Assembly: GCA_002455425.1 (NCBI GenBank)
Contig: DKKT01000086.1
Span: 317-58,719, forward strand
Length of the DNA: 58,403 nucleotides
Direction: 5' to 3'
Origin: Chthonomonas sp. UBA6659
GTDB lineage: Bacteria; Armatimonadota; Fimbriimonadia; Fimbriimonadales; Fimbriimonadaceae
Shown: piece after piece, positions 24,269-33,138 of the stretch
Layout: every line of letters starts with the position of its first letter
Position numbering within the stretch: position 1 is the stretch's first letter
The notes under the pieces: generated by a model
Database searches by the model: none
What the model saw: the letters and a program-made list of their open reading frames with translations, nothing else
Told to the model about the DNA's origin: nothing
Position numbers and translations under genes: made by a program

Positions 24269-27160
24269 TTATCGCACCACGTTCACCGGCACGATCTTGC
24301 GCACTCGCTCGCCGTTGGGGGTCTCCGCGAGGATCTCCACGCGGTAGGAGCCCGGCGGCACGGCACGGTTGGCATTGTCTCGCATCGCCCACGTCGCTGA
24401 GTTCTCGCCGCTGCTATCGGCGCGACCCCGTGTGATCGTGAACACTTCCTTGCCGGTGCCGGAAAGGATCCTGATCGACGTGGTTGCGTCGGCGGAGAGC
24501 GAGTAGTTGATCGTGAACGGCGCGGCCGGGTCGCGGCTCGGGCGGGTCACGACGACGTTGCCGATGACGGCGCGGCTCGCGCCACCCGGCTCGATCTGAA
24601 GCGCGAACTCGCGGGTGCCGGCTTCGCTCATGTTGAACGAGTAACCGGACGCGGCGCGGAGGTCGCGAGCGACGCCGGTCGCCTTATCGACGAGTCGGAA
24701 GCGGACGTTCTTGGGAACGCTGCTCGCATTCGGCCACGTCAGGGTGACGTCGCCGGCTTTGTTCGTACGGACGAAGACGCGCCATTCACGTCGCTCGAGC
24801 TTGTCGGCGAACGCCTGACTCATCATCATCTTCTTCCCGGCGATGCTGTCCTCGACCATCACCTCGACGGTGCCGTGGGCATTGCGGCCCTGCGGAGGCG
24901 TCGGAGGCTTCGGCAGTCGCAGCCGGTTGACGTCCTTTGCCGTCGGCACGACGCCGATGTAGTTCTGGGAGTCGACTGCATCCGACGTTTGAGCGGACAG
25001 CTGCAATCGCCACTGCTTATCCGTCTGCTTCCACTCACTCTCGACCGATCGTCCGGAGAGCGGCATCCCTTCGGTGAACACACCCGGCCAAACGAGCCGG
25101 ATCGGTCGGACCGTGGAGACGTAGACCCAGTATCCGGTGTTCGGTTGGAGGAACGAGTTCTCCGTCTCCGTGTAACGGTACTGACCGATGTTCGGATCGT
25201 TTGCATCACGCTGCCAGTAGGCAAGAGCAGGTGTCACGAAGCCGAGTGTGATGAGTTCAGACCACGTGAAGCTGTCCTGCGGGTTATCCTGGGCAACGGC
25301 GACGAGCGTGCTGAGCCGAATCGGATAGTTGTAGGGGTTCCCGATCAGGTTCCAGCCAAACGAGAGGTTGGTGATCTTGCCGCCGACCGCCGTATCTGAG
25401 GGTCGGGACGGAGTGTTGAGCACTTTGAAGCCTTGGTCGCTGACGGGCACGATCCACAGCCCGGTGGCCCGGGTGGCACTCGTGACCGGGACGTAGCCTG
25501 CGAGTTCCGGATCCCACTGGTAGGCAAGGTAGTCCTGGCCAAGGAGCAGCGGGGCCAGAATCGTGTCGAGCGACGTATCCGGGAAGTTCCAGGGGATGGT
25601 CACGAGGTTGGGACCCTCACCAAGAAACACGCGGGGCGTCGAGGCGATCGGAATCGAACCCTTGATGATTTTGACCGGCCCAGGTACGGCCTCGTACTTG
25701 ACCTCGTAGGGCAGATCGCCAAAGATCTCCGGAGCGGCGGCGACCTGCCACTCGACGAACTGAATCTCGTTCGGTCCGACACGAGGGAGAATCTTGGTCT
25801 GCGGTTCCCCGCCGATGCGACTCAACCCAGGCGGCAGGGTCAGGGTCACGCGAACGTCGTTCAACGTGACTTCGCGATCGAGGACCGAGTACTGATTGTC
25901 GATGTACGCCCGAATCGGGAACGGATTCGGGGTCAGATCGTTGGACGTCGGGTCCGTGGACACGAGGGTCGGAGCATCGACGACGACCGAATAGGGATCG
26001 AGGTAATCGCCATTGGACCATGTGCTCAGCACGTAGTTGACGATTGTTCGCGAACTCCCGGCGGGCACGTTCTGACCCTTGAACGTCTGAATGAACGCCG
26101 TCTCGTTGAGACTGATATCGGCTTCTTCGGCCGCCGGCGGGATGTTGTTGACCACGGGGTCTGGTCCCGCATCGAGGAAGACACGCGTCCGCATGACGTT
26201 GTTCCAGATTAAGCCCGGCTGGATGAACGAGCCGTAGTTGCCGATGATGAACTGATCGGCTGGGGTTTGGTCTTCCAGCGCTTCGGTCGAAATGTTGGTT
26301 ATGCGGAGCCCGTACGGTACAGACTGACCGAACTCGAACTTCACGACGTCGGGGAATCGGATGTTGTCCGCCAGGTAATTCCGCTCGTTCCGGACAGGCT
26401 TGGTCGTCGGCAGGTTCGTGAATCCGATGTAGGAAAGGTCGTAACCCGGCTGCGGATCGCGGCCCTTGGCGAAACCGCTGAACGTCCCGAGAACGGAATT
26501 GGCTTGATTGTATTCTGATCCGGGCTCGGTCACCGAGGGGAAGACCGTCCTCATGCCGGCGCACGCGCCGAAGCGCAGTCCGATCGTCTGGGTCTCGGCC
26601 TGTAGGTTTCGGATATCCCACTGGAATCGACCGGCGTCGCCGATGACGCGAACGGTGAGGCGAACATCGACGTCGGCATCGTTCCAGAGGCCGACGAAGT
26701 AGCGACGGCTCGCGCCGGTGAAGAAACCACGCAAGCCACCGTCACCGAAGAGGGCTGAGTCGGTACCGTCCCCTTTGATGATGCGCGCATAGCAGAAGTC
26801 GCCCGCGGCATCGATGGGAGCACCCATCGTCCAGGCAAGACCGTCGTCAAAGTCGGTTTGGACGGTCCCAAGAGAGCCGGTCGCGATCGCAAACCGACCG
26901 GGAGCGTCGAGAGTCCGGCCCGGATCGTAACAGGGGCCTCCGGTGCCTCCGTAGGTCACCGTGCCGCTGACACCCATCCGGACGCTGAGGAGCTCGTTCG
27001 CGACCCCGATCGTTCCCCAGTCATCGCTGTAGGGGCTGACGGGAGGATCTTCGCGGGTGTCGCACTCGAACACCCACCCGGGTTGCGCGTGAGCGGCCAC
27101 CCCAAGTCCGAGTCCGACGACCCCGCAGACGAACTTATGCCAAGTAGAAATCTTCATCAT
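24269..27160 (-). CDS. large secreted protein with FlgD-like C-terminal Ig domain
   Basis: 963 residues with a signal peptide (MMKISTWHKFVCGVVGLGLGVAAHA). Residues 30-320 form a beta-rich domain with several Cys. The middle has a WNLIGNPYNYPI ... YWQRD ... LQPNTGYWVYV pattern found in cell-surface proteins of several phyla. The final 90 residues (NYSLSADATTSIRILSGTGKEVF, then NRAVPPGSYRVEIL) look like an FlgD/Ig-like domain, which often ends surface or gliding-type secretion substrates. AGAGG lies 8 bases before ATG 27160. No enzyme motif was seen. Confidence 0.7.
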   Translation of the reverse strand: MMKISTWHKFVCGVVGLGLGVAAHAQPGWVFECDTREDPPVSPYSDDWGTIGVANELLSVRMGVSGTVTYGGTGGPCYDPGRTLDAPGRFAIATGSLGTVQTDFDDGLAWTMGAPIDAAGDFCYARIIKGDGTDSALFGDGGLRGFFTGASRRYFVGLWNDADVDVRLTVRVIGDAGRFQWDIRNLQAETQTIGLRFGACAGMRTVFPSVTEPGSEYNQANSVLGTFSGFAKGRDPQPGYDLSYIGFTNLPTTKPVRNERNYLADNIRFPDVVKFEFGQSVPYGLRITNISTEALEDQTPADQFIIGNYGSFIQPGLIWNNVMRTRVFLDAGPDPVVNNIPPAAEEADISLNETAFIQTFKGQNVPAGSSRTIVNYVLSTWSNGDYLDPYSVVVDAPTLVSTDPTSNDLTPNPFPIRAYIDNQYSVLDREVTLNDVRVTLTLPPGLSRIGGEPQTKILPRVGPNEIQFVEWQVAAAPEIFGDLPYEVKYEAVPGPVKIIKGSIPIASTPRVFLGEGPNLVTIPWNFPDTSLDTILAPLLLGQDYLAYQWDPELAGYVPVTSATRATGLWIVPVSDQGFKVLNTPSRPSDTAVGGKITNLSFGWNLIGNPYNYPIRLSTLVAVAQDNPQDSFTWSELITLGFVTPALAYWQRDANDPNIGQYRYTETENSFLQPNTGYWVYVSTVRPIRLVWPGVFTEGMPLSGRSVESEWKQTDKQWRLQLSAQTSDAVDSQNYIGVVPTAKDVNRLRLPKPPTPPQGRNAHGTVEVMVEDSIAGKKMMMSQAFADKLERREWRVFVRTNKAGDVTLTWPNASSVPKNVRFRLVDKATGVARDLRAASGYSFNMSEAGTREFALQIEPGGASRAVIGNVVVTRPSRDPAAPFTINYSLSADATTSIRILSGTGKEVFTITRGRADSSGENSATWAMRDNANRAVPPGSYRVEILAETPNGERVRKIVPVNVVR

Positions 27161-27181
27161 GTGCAAAGCCTCTTTCCTAAG

Positions 27182-27220
27182 AAAAAGACGGTTCCCGGTT
27201 TCACCGGGAACGGTCTTTTT
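27182..27220. terminator. bidirectional intrinsic terminator
   Basis: 18-base arms starting AAAAAGAC and ending GTCTTTTT, one mismatch, 3-base loop. It lies 12 bases past the minus-strand stop at 27233 and gives a canonical U-run on that transcript. Confidence 0.85.
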
Positions 27221-27232
27221 TCTTGCCGCTTG

Positions 27233-29278
27233 TTACTGCTGCGGCGGGATGGGCGGATCGGTCGGTCGCTGGAACCGGAACGGCAAGCTGAACACGTAGC
27301 GATCACCGTTGATCGGGACCGGCCCAGGAACGTCGTTGACGTTGCGAGCTCCGATTCGCCAGTACACGAACTCCGCACCCTTGAACGCGGTGAGCGCTTC
27401 GCGGATCGGCTTCGTACTCAGCTGGGCACCGGGGGCGACGGTGTTGTCCACGAACTTCCCGTCGGCGGGGGTGATCGTGCGGCCCTTCGGGAACGTGGGG
27501 TCGTCAGAGAGTTGGAGAACGTATTCGACGACCACGCTCGAGACCGAACCCTTCACCGAAGTGAACGTGAAGACCGGCGCGGTGGCCACGATCGCGTTGT
27601 TCGCGGGCGAGCGGAGCGCGGGTCGAACGAACGGGGTTGCCGTTCCACGAGTCGCAACCTTGGTCGACGCGAAGTAGCAGCGATCGCCACCGCCTCCCGT
27701 CTGTCGGAGAGCGACCACCTCACCGTACGTCAGGTTCGCCATGTCGATGACGTCATCGGCCGTCACAACGACCTCTTCGCCTTCGACGGTTGCGACACGG
27801 CCGCCTCCGCCGCCGCCGGTCGTCCGGCCGGTAGTGCCACCACCCGTGGTCAGTCCAGTGGTTCCACCGCCTCCGCCGCCGGTCGTGAGACCGGTGCCGC
27901 CGCCGGTGGTGATGCCCGTCGTCCCGGTGCCGCCCCCCGTCGTGGTGCCCGTTCCAGGCAGATCGAGCGCGCTCAGGCTGTAGACCAATTCGACGCTATA
28001 CGTATAGGGCGTGCCGGGCGTGACGCCGTTGGCGTTCGCCGTGGTCGGGTTGGCCGGAGCCGTATTGTCGCAGAACGTGCCGCCGATGATCCCCTGGAAA
28101 TCGTACCAGGTGAAGGTTCGCGGACGAGCGTCGTCGACCGCCTCGGTCGTGTTGCCGGGGGCGATGATGACGGGCGCGAACGGCGAGTCACTTCGATAAA
28201 CCTGCCACTGGAAGCGCTGGGCGTTACCCTTGATGAACGCGTCCGGTCGCCAGCTGATCTTCACCGCGGGGGTGTCGTCGGGGAGCACGAACGCCTCGGC
28301 GATCGTGTTCGTGACGAGGTCCTGGCCGCCGCCATTGCCACCGCCGAGGAGGAAAGCCGCGATGCCGACGATGATGAGGAGGGTGATGAGGCCGGCATTC
28401 TGCCCGGCTCCACGGCTGCGGGGCCGAACGATGTCGGCGTTACCGCGCTTGTCGAAGCCTTTGAGCTCAGGCACGGCGAAGATCACCTGGACCTTATCGC
28501 CGGGCTGGATGCCCTTGATCGGGCGGGTCACGGCGATGATCGAGTCGTCCGGGTTGACTTCTCGCACGACTGCGGCGGCCACTTGCTCGCGACCGCGGGT
28601 GACGACCACTTCCTGGTCGGCCTTGAATCCGCTTCGGGAACCGCGATTGATGAGGGCGGTGTTGCCGATCGTGTTGAGGACGGAGGCGCGTGGGAGCTGT
28701 CGGCCGATGATATCGGCGACGGCCTGGAATGCGCCGGCGCCGATCGCCTCATTGACGAGCGTCTCATCCGAAACTTCGCCGCCGCGGATCGAGGAGGACG
28801 CTTTGAGGGCGGCCCCGTTGATCATGAGGCCGGAGGCTACGTCGCGCACCTCGACCCGAAGGAGGACGTCGGCTTGCTTGCCGCCGCCCGCGCTGATGAC
28901 CTGCCAGTCCACGATCTGCCCCGAAACGATCGTCGTCACGGGAATGTTCTGGCCCAAGCGAACCAGCTGATCGGGGCGGAGACCCGTCTGCGGATAGCCG
29001 AGCTCGGTCATCTTCCGACTGACCGTCTCCGGCGATTCCAAAGCATACTTGTTGGTCTTGGCCAGCTCGCTGCTCACGGCATCCGAGGCGACCTTTCCGT
29101 ACCCTGCGCCGCCCTTGGGGCTCAAGTTCTGAAACTCGACGACCGCCCATGTCGGCTGGGTCTCGACCTGCGCGGTCGCTTTCACGACCGACGCGAACGT
29201 CAGAAATGGGATGACGAGAGCGAGAATCAATCCCGCGCAAATCGCCTTCCCTGGGTGCGAATCGATGAGTCGCCTCAC
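27233..29278 (-). CDS. CsgG/LpoB-like membrane protein with Gly/Thr linker
   Basis: 681 residues. After a hydrophobic N-terminus (AICAGLILALVIPFLTFA), residues 35-190 read WAVVEFQNLSPKGGAGYGKVASDAVSSELAKT ... VTTIVSGQIVDWQV, the pattern of CsgG and of LpoB-type penicillin-binding-protein activators. A FlgT-like piece follows (INRGSRSGFKADQEVVVTRG). One transmembrane helix (AGLITLLIIVGIAAFLLGG) splits the protein, then a fibronectin-like segment, a Gly/Thr-rich linker and a C-terminal domain with paired strands. The start is GTG 29278 with GGAGG 10 bases upstream; the longer frame adds an unrelated 40 residues. Inner/outer envelope topology is not certain. Confidence 0.72.
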   Translation of the reverse strand: MRRLIDSHPGKAICAGLILALVIPFLTFASVVKATAQVETQPTWAVVEFQNLSPKGGAGYGKVASDAVSSELAKTNKYALESPETVSRKMTELGYPQTGLRPDQLVRLGQNIPVTTIVSGQIVDWQVISAGGGKQADVLLRVEVRDVASGLMINGAALKASSSIRGGEVSDETLVNEAIGAGAFQAVADIIGRQLPRASVLNTIGNTALINRGSRSGFKADQEVVVTRGREQVAAAVVREVNPDDSIIAVTRPIKGIQPGDKVQVIFAVPELKGFDKRGNADIVRPRSRGAGQNAGLITLLIIVGIAAFLLGGGNGGGQDLVTNTIAEAFVLPDDTPAVKISWRPDAFIKGNAQRFQWQVYRSDSPFAPVIIAPGNTTEAVDDARPRTFTWYDFQGIIGGTFCDNTAPANPTTANANGVTPGTPYTYSVELVYSLSALDLPGTGTTTGGGTGTTGITTGGGTGLTTGGGGGGTTGLTTGGGTTGRTTGGGGGGRVATVEGEEVVVTADDVIDMANLTYGEVVALRQTGGGGDRCYFASTKVATRGTATPFVRPALRSPANNAIVATAPVFTFTSVKGSVSSVVVEYVLQLSDDPTFPKGRTITPADGKFVDNTVAPGAQLSTKPIREALTAFKGAEFVYWRIGARNVNDVPGPVPINGDRYVFSLPFRFQRPTDPPIPPQQ
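27800..27960. repeat. low-complexity Gly/Thr-coding tandem
   Basis: A roughly 160-base stretch built of near-identical units encoding TTGGG- and GGGTG-type tracts inside the CsgG-like gene. Units vary between 12 and 21 bases and stay in frame, so this is a flexible protein linker rather than an array. Confidence 0.8.
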
Positions 29279-29426
29279 GATGACGAATCCTCCATGCTGC
29301 TGTCCTCTGTAGACTCCTGGTTGAGTCGAACCGGCCACGCCGTCCGGCTCCCTCTTGGGATCGGGACAAGCATAACCCATCGTCGACGGCGAACGCAATC
29401 TTGCCAGTCTCCTCGACGCGGACCCG

Positions 29427-29456
29427 AGTATATCACGCTACCGTCAGCTTTGTCGG
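29427..29456 (-). promoter_or_regulatory. candidate promoter of the CsgG-like gene
   Basis: On the minus strand, TATACT (29432-29427) has CCGACA 18 bases upstream, a moderate -35. It lies 149 bases before the start at 29278, overlapping the very end of coaE. Position is right but the -35 is only 4 of 6. Confidence 0.35.
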
Positions 29457-30001
29457 ATGAGGAGACCCTCCTCCACCAAGGCTTCTACCGTTGAGTCAAG
29501 GACGTGCGAAAAGGACGTGTCGGTTCTTAGAATCCGGTCCGCGAACGCAAGCTTTGCCCGGGTAGGAAGCTGGGTCGCAAGGAAACCGGCGACCGAAGCC
29601 GCATCCCCCAACCGATCTCGAAGCCGACGTTCCTGCTCGCTTGCGCCGCAGGTGACAACCCAAACCCTGTGGAAAAGTGGGTGGGCGACCGTCTCGATCA
29701 GGAGCGGAATTTCGATGAGCTCAGCCTCGGAGCCCAGCAGCGCCTCCATCACCCGTCGATGGGTCAGGCGATTCAGGCTTAGACGGGCCGACGGATCGGC
29801 CGTGACCCGTGCGCGAACCGATGCTTTGTCGGCGGGGCCGGCCAAGCCGAGCGCCTCGGCGACCTCGGTGCGAAACTCCGTTTGCGTCCACAACTCGGCG
29901 ACGACCGAATCGGCCGAAGCCGTCCGGACCCCACGGTCGGACGCGAAGCCGAGCACGGTCGACTTCCCTTCGGCAATCCCACCGGTCAGGGCAATCGCCA
30001 T
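29444..30001 (-). CDS. coaE: dephospho-CoA kinase
   Basis: 185-residue P-loop kinase for the final step of coenzyme A synthesis (phosphorylates the 3'-OH of dephospho-CoA). Walker A is GGIAEGKST (7-15); TASADSVVAELW carries the Asp region, then RLSLNRLTHRRVMEALLG and IEIPLLIET, which is the conserved VxxPLLxE block. It is a little shorter than the usual 200. ATG 30001 was chosen for the standard N-terminus (MAIALTGG); the frame runs on upstream without homology. It follows the esterase gene by 4 bases. Confidence 0.93.
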   Translation of the reverse strand: MAIALTGGIAEGKSTVLGFASDRGVRTASADSVVAELWTQTEFRTEVAEALGLAGPADKASVRARVTADPSARLSLNRLTHRRVMEALLGSEAELIEIPLLIETVAHPLFHRVWVVTCGASEQERRLRDRLGDAASVAGFLATQLPTRAKLAFADRILRTDTSFSHVLDSTVEALVEEGLLIRQS

Positions 30002-30005
30002 CGTG

Positions 30006-31490
30006 TCACCCGGATTTGGGCTTCCCGGCGCGGAACTTCGCCGCCATTTCACTCTCGATCCGGGTGCGCAGAGCCTGTGTCATCATCGAGCCGTGGTCGC
30101 CCGGGACGATCTCGATCACGAGTTGCGGGGTCCGACCCAGCATATCGGCTTGAAGGAGCCGGACTGCGCCGTCGAGATAGAAAGTGTCCTTGTCCCCCAT
30201 GAACACGTGGACCTTCCCCGCAAGCTTCGGGCCCAGCGTCGCCCACTGGTTCTTGAGAATGAGCGCGATGTCGTACTTCTTCCAAGCTTCCGCGACCTTC
30301 GGATCGATCGTCCCGGTGTCTCGGTTCCAGAGCAGAGCGGGTTCGCCTTCGGGACCGCGCGGGCTGAACACCGCCTCGAACGATCCGAGTTGCTCGCCGC
30401 GGATCGGGCGTTCCATGTCGCTGAACTGTCTGGCGGTGATGGCGACGGTGTCGCCGAATCGCGCGATCGGAGCGTCTTTGCCGGTTCCGTCTTGGAACGC
30501 GTTCGCCCCCGGTGCATAGATGTCGACGGTTTGAAATCGGCGGAAATCGACGGGATCGGGAGCAGTCGACCAACATCCTCCGAAGAATTCTGGATAGGCG
30601 ACTTGGAGCCACAGACTCGACCACCCTCCGCTCGAGTGCCCCGACACGAACCGCGCCCACGGCTCGCCAACCGCCTTGAACCGGCGTTCGATCTCCGGGA
30701 TGAGTTCGGTCGTCAAGGCTTTGCCCCAGGGACCGTTGTTCGCGCTGTCCGCAAACACGGAGTGTCCGGTCGGACAGTTCGGGTCGAGCAAGACGGCGAG
30801 GAACTTTTCACCGGCCTTCTCGGTCGACGCGACGCGCGTACGACCGGACCAGTTGCGCGAACCTCCACCGAAGCCTGGCACTTCATACGCAACCGGATAC
30901 CGTCGCTCGGCCGCCCCGTCATAGCCTTCCGGAAGGGCGATGGCCGCGCTCATGAACGTCGGCCGCCCATAGAAGTCGCTGAGGAGCTTGGATTCAAGCC
31001 GTACCTCTTTGACTCCATCGGTCTCTCGGAACGGCGTGATGCCGACGACCTGATCGCACACGAGTACGATCTCGCTACCTTGGCCGGGATCGATCTTCGC
31101 CGAGACCGGCTTCGAGTAGAGATTGCCTGGGCTCCCCCCGACGGTGCGTCCGCCGAGGTTCAGGTCGACGACCGCCTGCACGGTGTACTCCCCGGGCGTC
31201 CATTTCGCGGGATCGGGCGGAAACGCGACCCCGTTCTTCGGGTCGATGACCATCGGTCGACCCGGTTCGACCTTGGTGAACCGTGCGGAGATCATCGGTT
31301 GGGGCTGAAACCAGTTAGGGCCGAATCGGGGTTCACCCCCACTCTTGCTCAGGTAGACGACGACCCGGCCCGTGAACGGCTTGGCGAGAAGTTCGCCGGG
31401 GAAGGTCACCGAAAACCGAGGGCCTTGGCCGAAAGCCCCAAGCGCAAGACCGAGAACACCGGAGACGGCGAGCAAACGGGGGAGGCGCAT
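30006..31490 (-). CDS. secreted putative esterase (esterase D / Fes-like fold)
   Basis: 494 residues with a signal peptide (LLAVSGVLGLALGAFGQG). The C-terminal half is an alpha/beta hydrolase of the PF00756 type, with the nucleophile in GHSSGG (Ser286), an oxyanion-side FGGG segment and a terminal GDHGSMM histidine. The N-terminal 160 residues are beta-rich and unrelated to the catalytic part. The substrate is unknown (feruloyl, mycolyl-type or siderophore ester are all possible). It is in tandem with coaE and divergent from the small ORF at 31548. Confidence 0.8.
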   Translation of the reverse strand: MRLPRLLAVSGVLGLALGAFGQGPRFSVTFPGELLAKPFTGRVVVYLSKSGGEPRFGPNWFQPQPMISARFTKVEPGRPMVIDPKNGVAFPPDPAKWTPGEYTVQAVVDLNLGGRTVGGSPGNLYSKPVSAKIDPGQGSEIVLVCDQVVGITPFRETDGVKEVRLESKLLSDFYGRPTFMSAAIALPEGYDGAAERRYPVAYEVPGFGGGSRNWSGRTRVASTEKAGEKFLAVLLDPNCPTGHSVFADSANNGPWGKALTTELIPEIERRFKAVGEPWARFVSGHSSGGWSSLWLQVAYPEFFGGCWSTAPDPVDFRRFQTVDIYAPGANAFQDGTGKDAPIARFGDTVAITARQFSDMERPIRGEQLGSFEAVFSPRGPEGEPALLWNRDTGTIDPKVAEAWKKYDIALILKNQWATLGPKLAGKVHVFMGDKDTFYLDGAVRLLQADMLGRTPQLVIEIVPGDHGSMMTQALRTRIESEMAAKFRAGKPKSG

Positions 31491-31547
31491 ATCCGATTAT
31501 GCGCCGCGCGCCCCTTTGTGGGTTCCCTTCGTCCCTACTTGCGAAGC

Positions 31548-31853
31548 ATGGAAGCAGCGGCCCAACTGGACGGAGATCTCTGGCTCTACAACTTTGCGCG
31601 GATCGTCATCGTCGATGTCAGCGACGACTACGAGTTGATGCAAGCGCCGATGCCAAGCGAGTGCTACCCCGTCCTCGGCGAAGTCTGGCTTCCCTGTCAC
31701 CAACTCACCCGGACACTGCCGTCGCTGACGCTGGTCGAGGGCTACCTGTACGATTGGCACCAAACCCCGACCGTCGAGATCGGGGCTTGGTACGTCGGCG
31801 TGGTGCGGGAGGATGTCACCGACAGCCTCCACGAACGTCTCGCCGCGCTCTAG
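31548..31853 (+). CDS. small hypothetical protein
   Basis: 101-residue ORF with good codon periodicity and GC-rich third positions. It includes LWLYNFARIVIVDVSDDYELM, VLGEVWLPCHQL and VEGYLYDWHQTPTVEIGAWYVGVV and is rich in Trp, Tyr and acidic residues. No family was recognised. ATG 31548 has no clear ribosome binding site. The stop overlaps the stop of the convergent PEP-CTERM gene by two bases. The frame remains open for 2 kb upstream, but that part is an antisense shadow of the esterase and coaE. Confidence 0.5.
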   Translation: MEAAAQLDGDLWLYNFARIVIVDVSDDYELMQAPMPSECYPVLGEVWLPCHQLTRTLPSLTLVEGYLYDWHQTPTVEIGAWYVGVVREDVTDSLHERLAAL

Positions 31854-32707
31854 GCGCGGTTCCGGCGAAGGCGACGCCGCAAGAGACCGACCGCGCCGAC
31901 AGCGAGTGCCATCAACGTTCCCGGCTCGGGCACCGGGTTGTTGCCCATGATCGCGGCACCGTCGTTGCCGCACTCCTCGAAGAAGTGGGCCTTGAAGTCG
32001 CCCGTCGGCAGGAGGTTGCGGTCGACGCTGAAGCCGAAAACGTGATTTCCGCTCGGGTCAGCGGCGAAGTGGGCGAAGTCGATCCCCGTGAGCTGCGCGC
32101 GAGACAGCGGGGTGATGCCGCCGATCGCCGTGCCCTGAGTGATGTTCGCGAGAATCTGCCCGTTGCCGAGATAAGGGACCACGTCGAGCGCCGTACTCTG
32201 GAGGTCACCCATCGCCTTCTGGCTGCGGCCGAAGCCCGCGTTGATGTACGCCTGGAGCGAGGCCCATCCGTTGTTGTTCGTCGCGAACGTCCCGACCGAC
32301 AGGTTCGAGTACAAGCCGATCGCCGTGTTGGTGCCGCCCTGGTTACCGAGCGAGTCGTTGGCGCCGTCGAACCGGATGCCGAACACGCCGGGCTGCTGGA
32401 ACGCGGCCGCAGAGGTGAGGTTCGTGCCAGTGAAGTTCAGAAAGAGGTCGCCGTTGTTGATCAGTCCGTTCCGGACGCCTCCGTGGGCGTGGCCTCCGAG
32501 GCCAAGCATCGTCGAGAAGGCGAAGACGAGCCGATCGCCGTCCACCTTATAGGCGAGTCCGCGGGCTTCGTAAACACTGCCGCCGGAACCGTCGTTTTGA
32601 GCGTCGATCGCGTACCACCAGTCTCCGTGGAGGACGGCGGCGTGAGCCGTCGTCACCATTCCGACGAGGCCGAGCGCGGCAAGGGCGAGAAATCGTGGGT
32701 TATTCAT
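31850..32707 (-). CDS. PEP-CTERM sorting-domain protein
   Basis: 285 residues. A signal peptide (FLALAALGLVGMVTTAHAA) is followed by a beta-rich extracellular domain and a C-terminal PEP motif (NPVPEPGT), a hydrophobic stretch (LMALAVGAVGLL) and an Arg-rich tail (RRRLRRNRA), the exosortase-recognition signal. The start is taken at 32707 (MNNPRFLAL) because the upstream extension has no homology. Related proteins can be extracellular matrix or surface proteins; no function is visible in the domain. No exosortase is in the window. Confidence 0.88.
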   Translation of the reverse strand: MNNPRFLALAALGLVGMVTTAHAAVLHGDWWYAIDAQNDGSGGSVYEARGLAYKVDGDRLVFAFSTMLGLGGHAHGGVRNGLINNGDLFLNFTGTNLTSAAAFQQPGVFGIRFDGANDSLGNQGGTNTAIGLYSNLSVGTFATNNNGWASLQAYINAGFGRSQKAMGDLQSTALDVVPYLGNGQILANITQGTAIGGITPLSRAQLTGIDFAHFAADPSGNHVFGFSVDRNLLPTGDFKAHFFEECGNDGAAIMGNNPVPEPGTLMALAVGAVGLLRRRLRRNRA

Positions 32708-32750
32708 GGGTCTCCTCAACCGAGGCGTGAGGCCTCGAGGGAGTCCCAGG

Positions 32751-33134
32751 TCAAGGGGCGTGCCAATGCGGGGTCGGTCCCCCACACTTCCGGTAGATTT
32801 CTCGGTCCATCGTGCGCACCTCAAGCGTCAGGCCGACCCGCCCCTCCATGACTCCCGCGCGAAAAGGGAGGATCAACCGCTCGGCCAATCGGTCGGCGAT
32901 TTCGGCCCGGAGGGCCTGGGGACGGCCGTCGAGGAGAGCGATCTCCAAGTGGACGAACTCGGGCGGTGCGCCCGTTCCGGTCACCCACACGGTGCGGACG
33001 TTCGCGTATGCCTTGATCGAGGCCGGGGCGACGGTCTCGCATGCGCCGAGGGTCTCGCTGAGGTCGCTCAACAGCGCGGCAAGATCGACACCTTCAGCGA
33101 CCCCCGAGGACAGATCGAGGCGGAGATGGGGCAC
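32751..33134 (-). CDS. 5-carboxymethyl-2-hydroxymuconate isomerase-like tautomerase
   Basis: 127 residues with the tautomerase fold of the CHMI family. The start GTG 33134 gives (M)PHLRLDLSS, so removal of Met would expose Pro1, the catalytic base of this superfamily. Downstream landmarks are KAYANVRTVWVTG, FVHLEIALLDGRP and a long helix IADRLAERLILPF. The frame is open upstream, but Pro1 makes this start compelling. It lies 4 bases after dprA. No homoprotocatechuate-degradation gene is nearby, so the role may be a side one. Confidence 0.75.
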   Translation of the reverse strand: MPHLRLDLSSGVAEGVDLAALLSDLSETLGACETVAPASIKAYANVRTVWVTGTGAPPEFVHLEIALLDGRPQALRAEIADRLAERLILPFRAGVMEGRVGLTLEVRTMDREIYRKCGGPTPHWHAP

Positions 33135-33138
33135 GCCT

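Noticed and set aside
27800..27960. Possible CRISPR or DNA repeat array
   Set aside because: Units are irregular, in frame, and code for Gly/Thr linkers; no spacers of uniform length.
26858..29494. Plus-strand open frame of 878 codons
   Set aside because: Antisense to the CsgG-like gene and the FlgD-containing gene; composition is Arg/Gly/Asp-rich as expected for a shadow frame in GC-rich DNA.
29457..31547. Long plus-strand open frame of about 800 codons
   Set aside because: It runs antisense to coaE and the esterase, both well supported; only the last 101 codons from 31548 have coding-like composition outside another gene.
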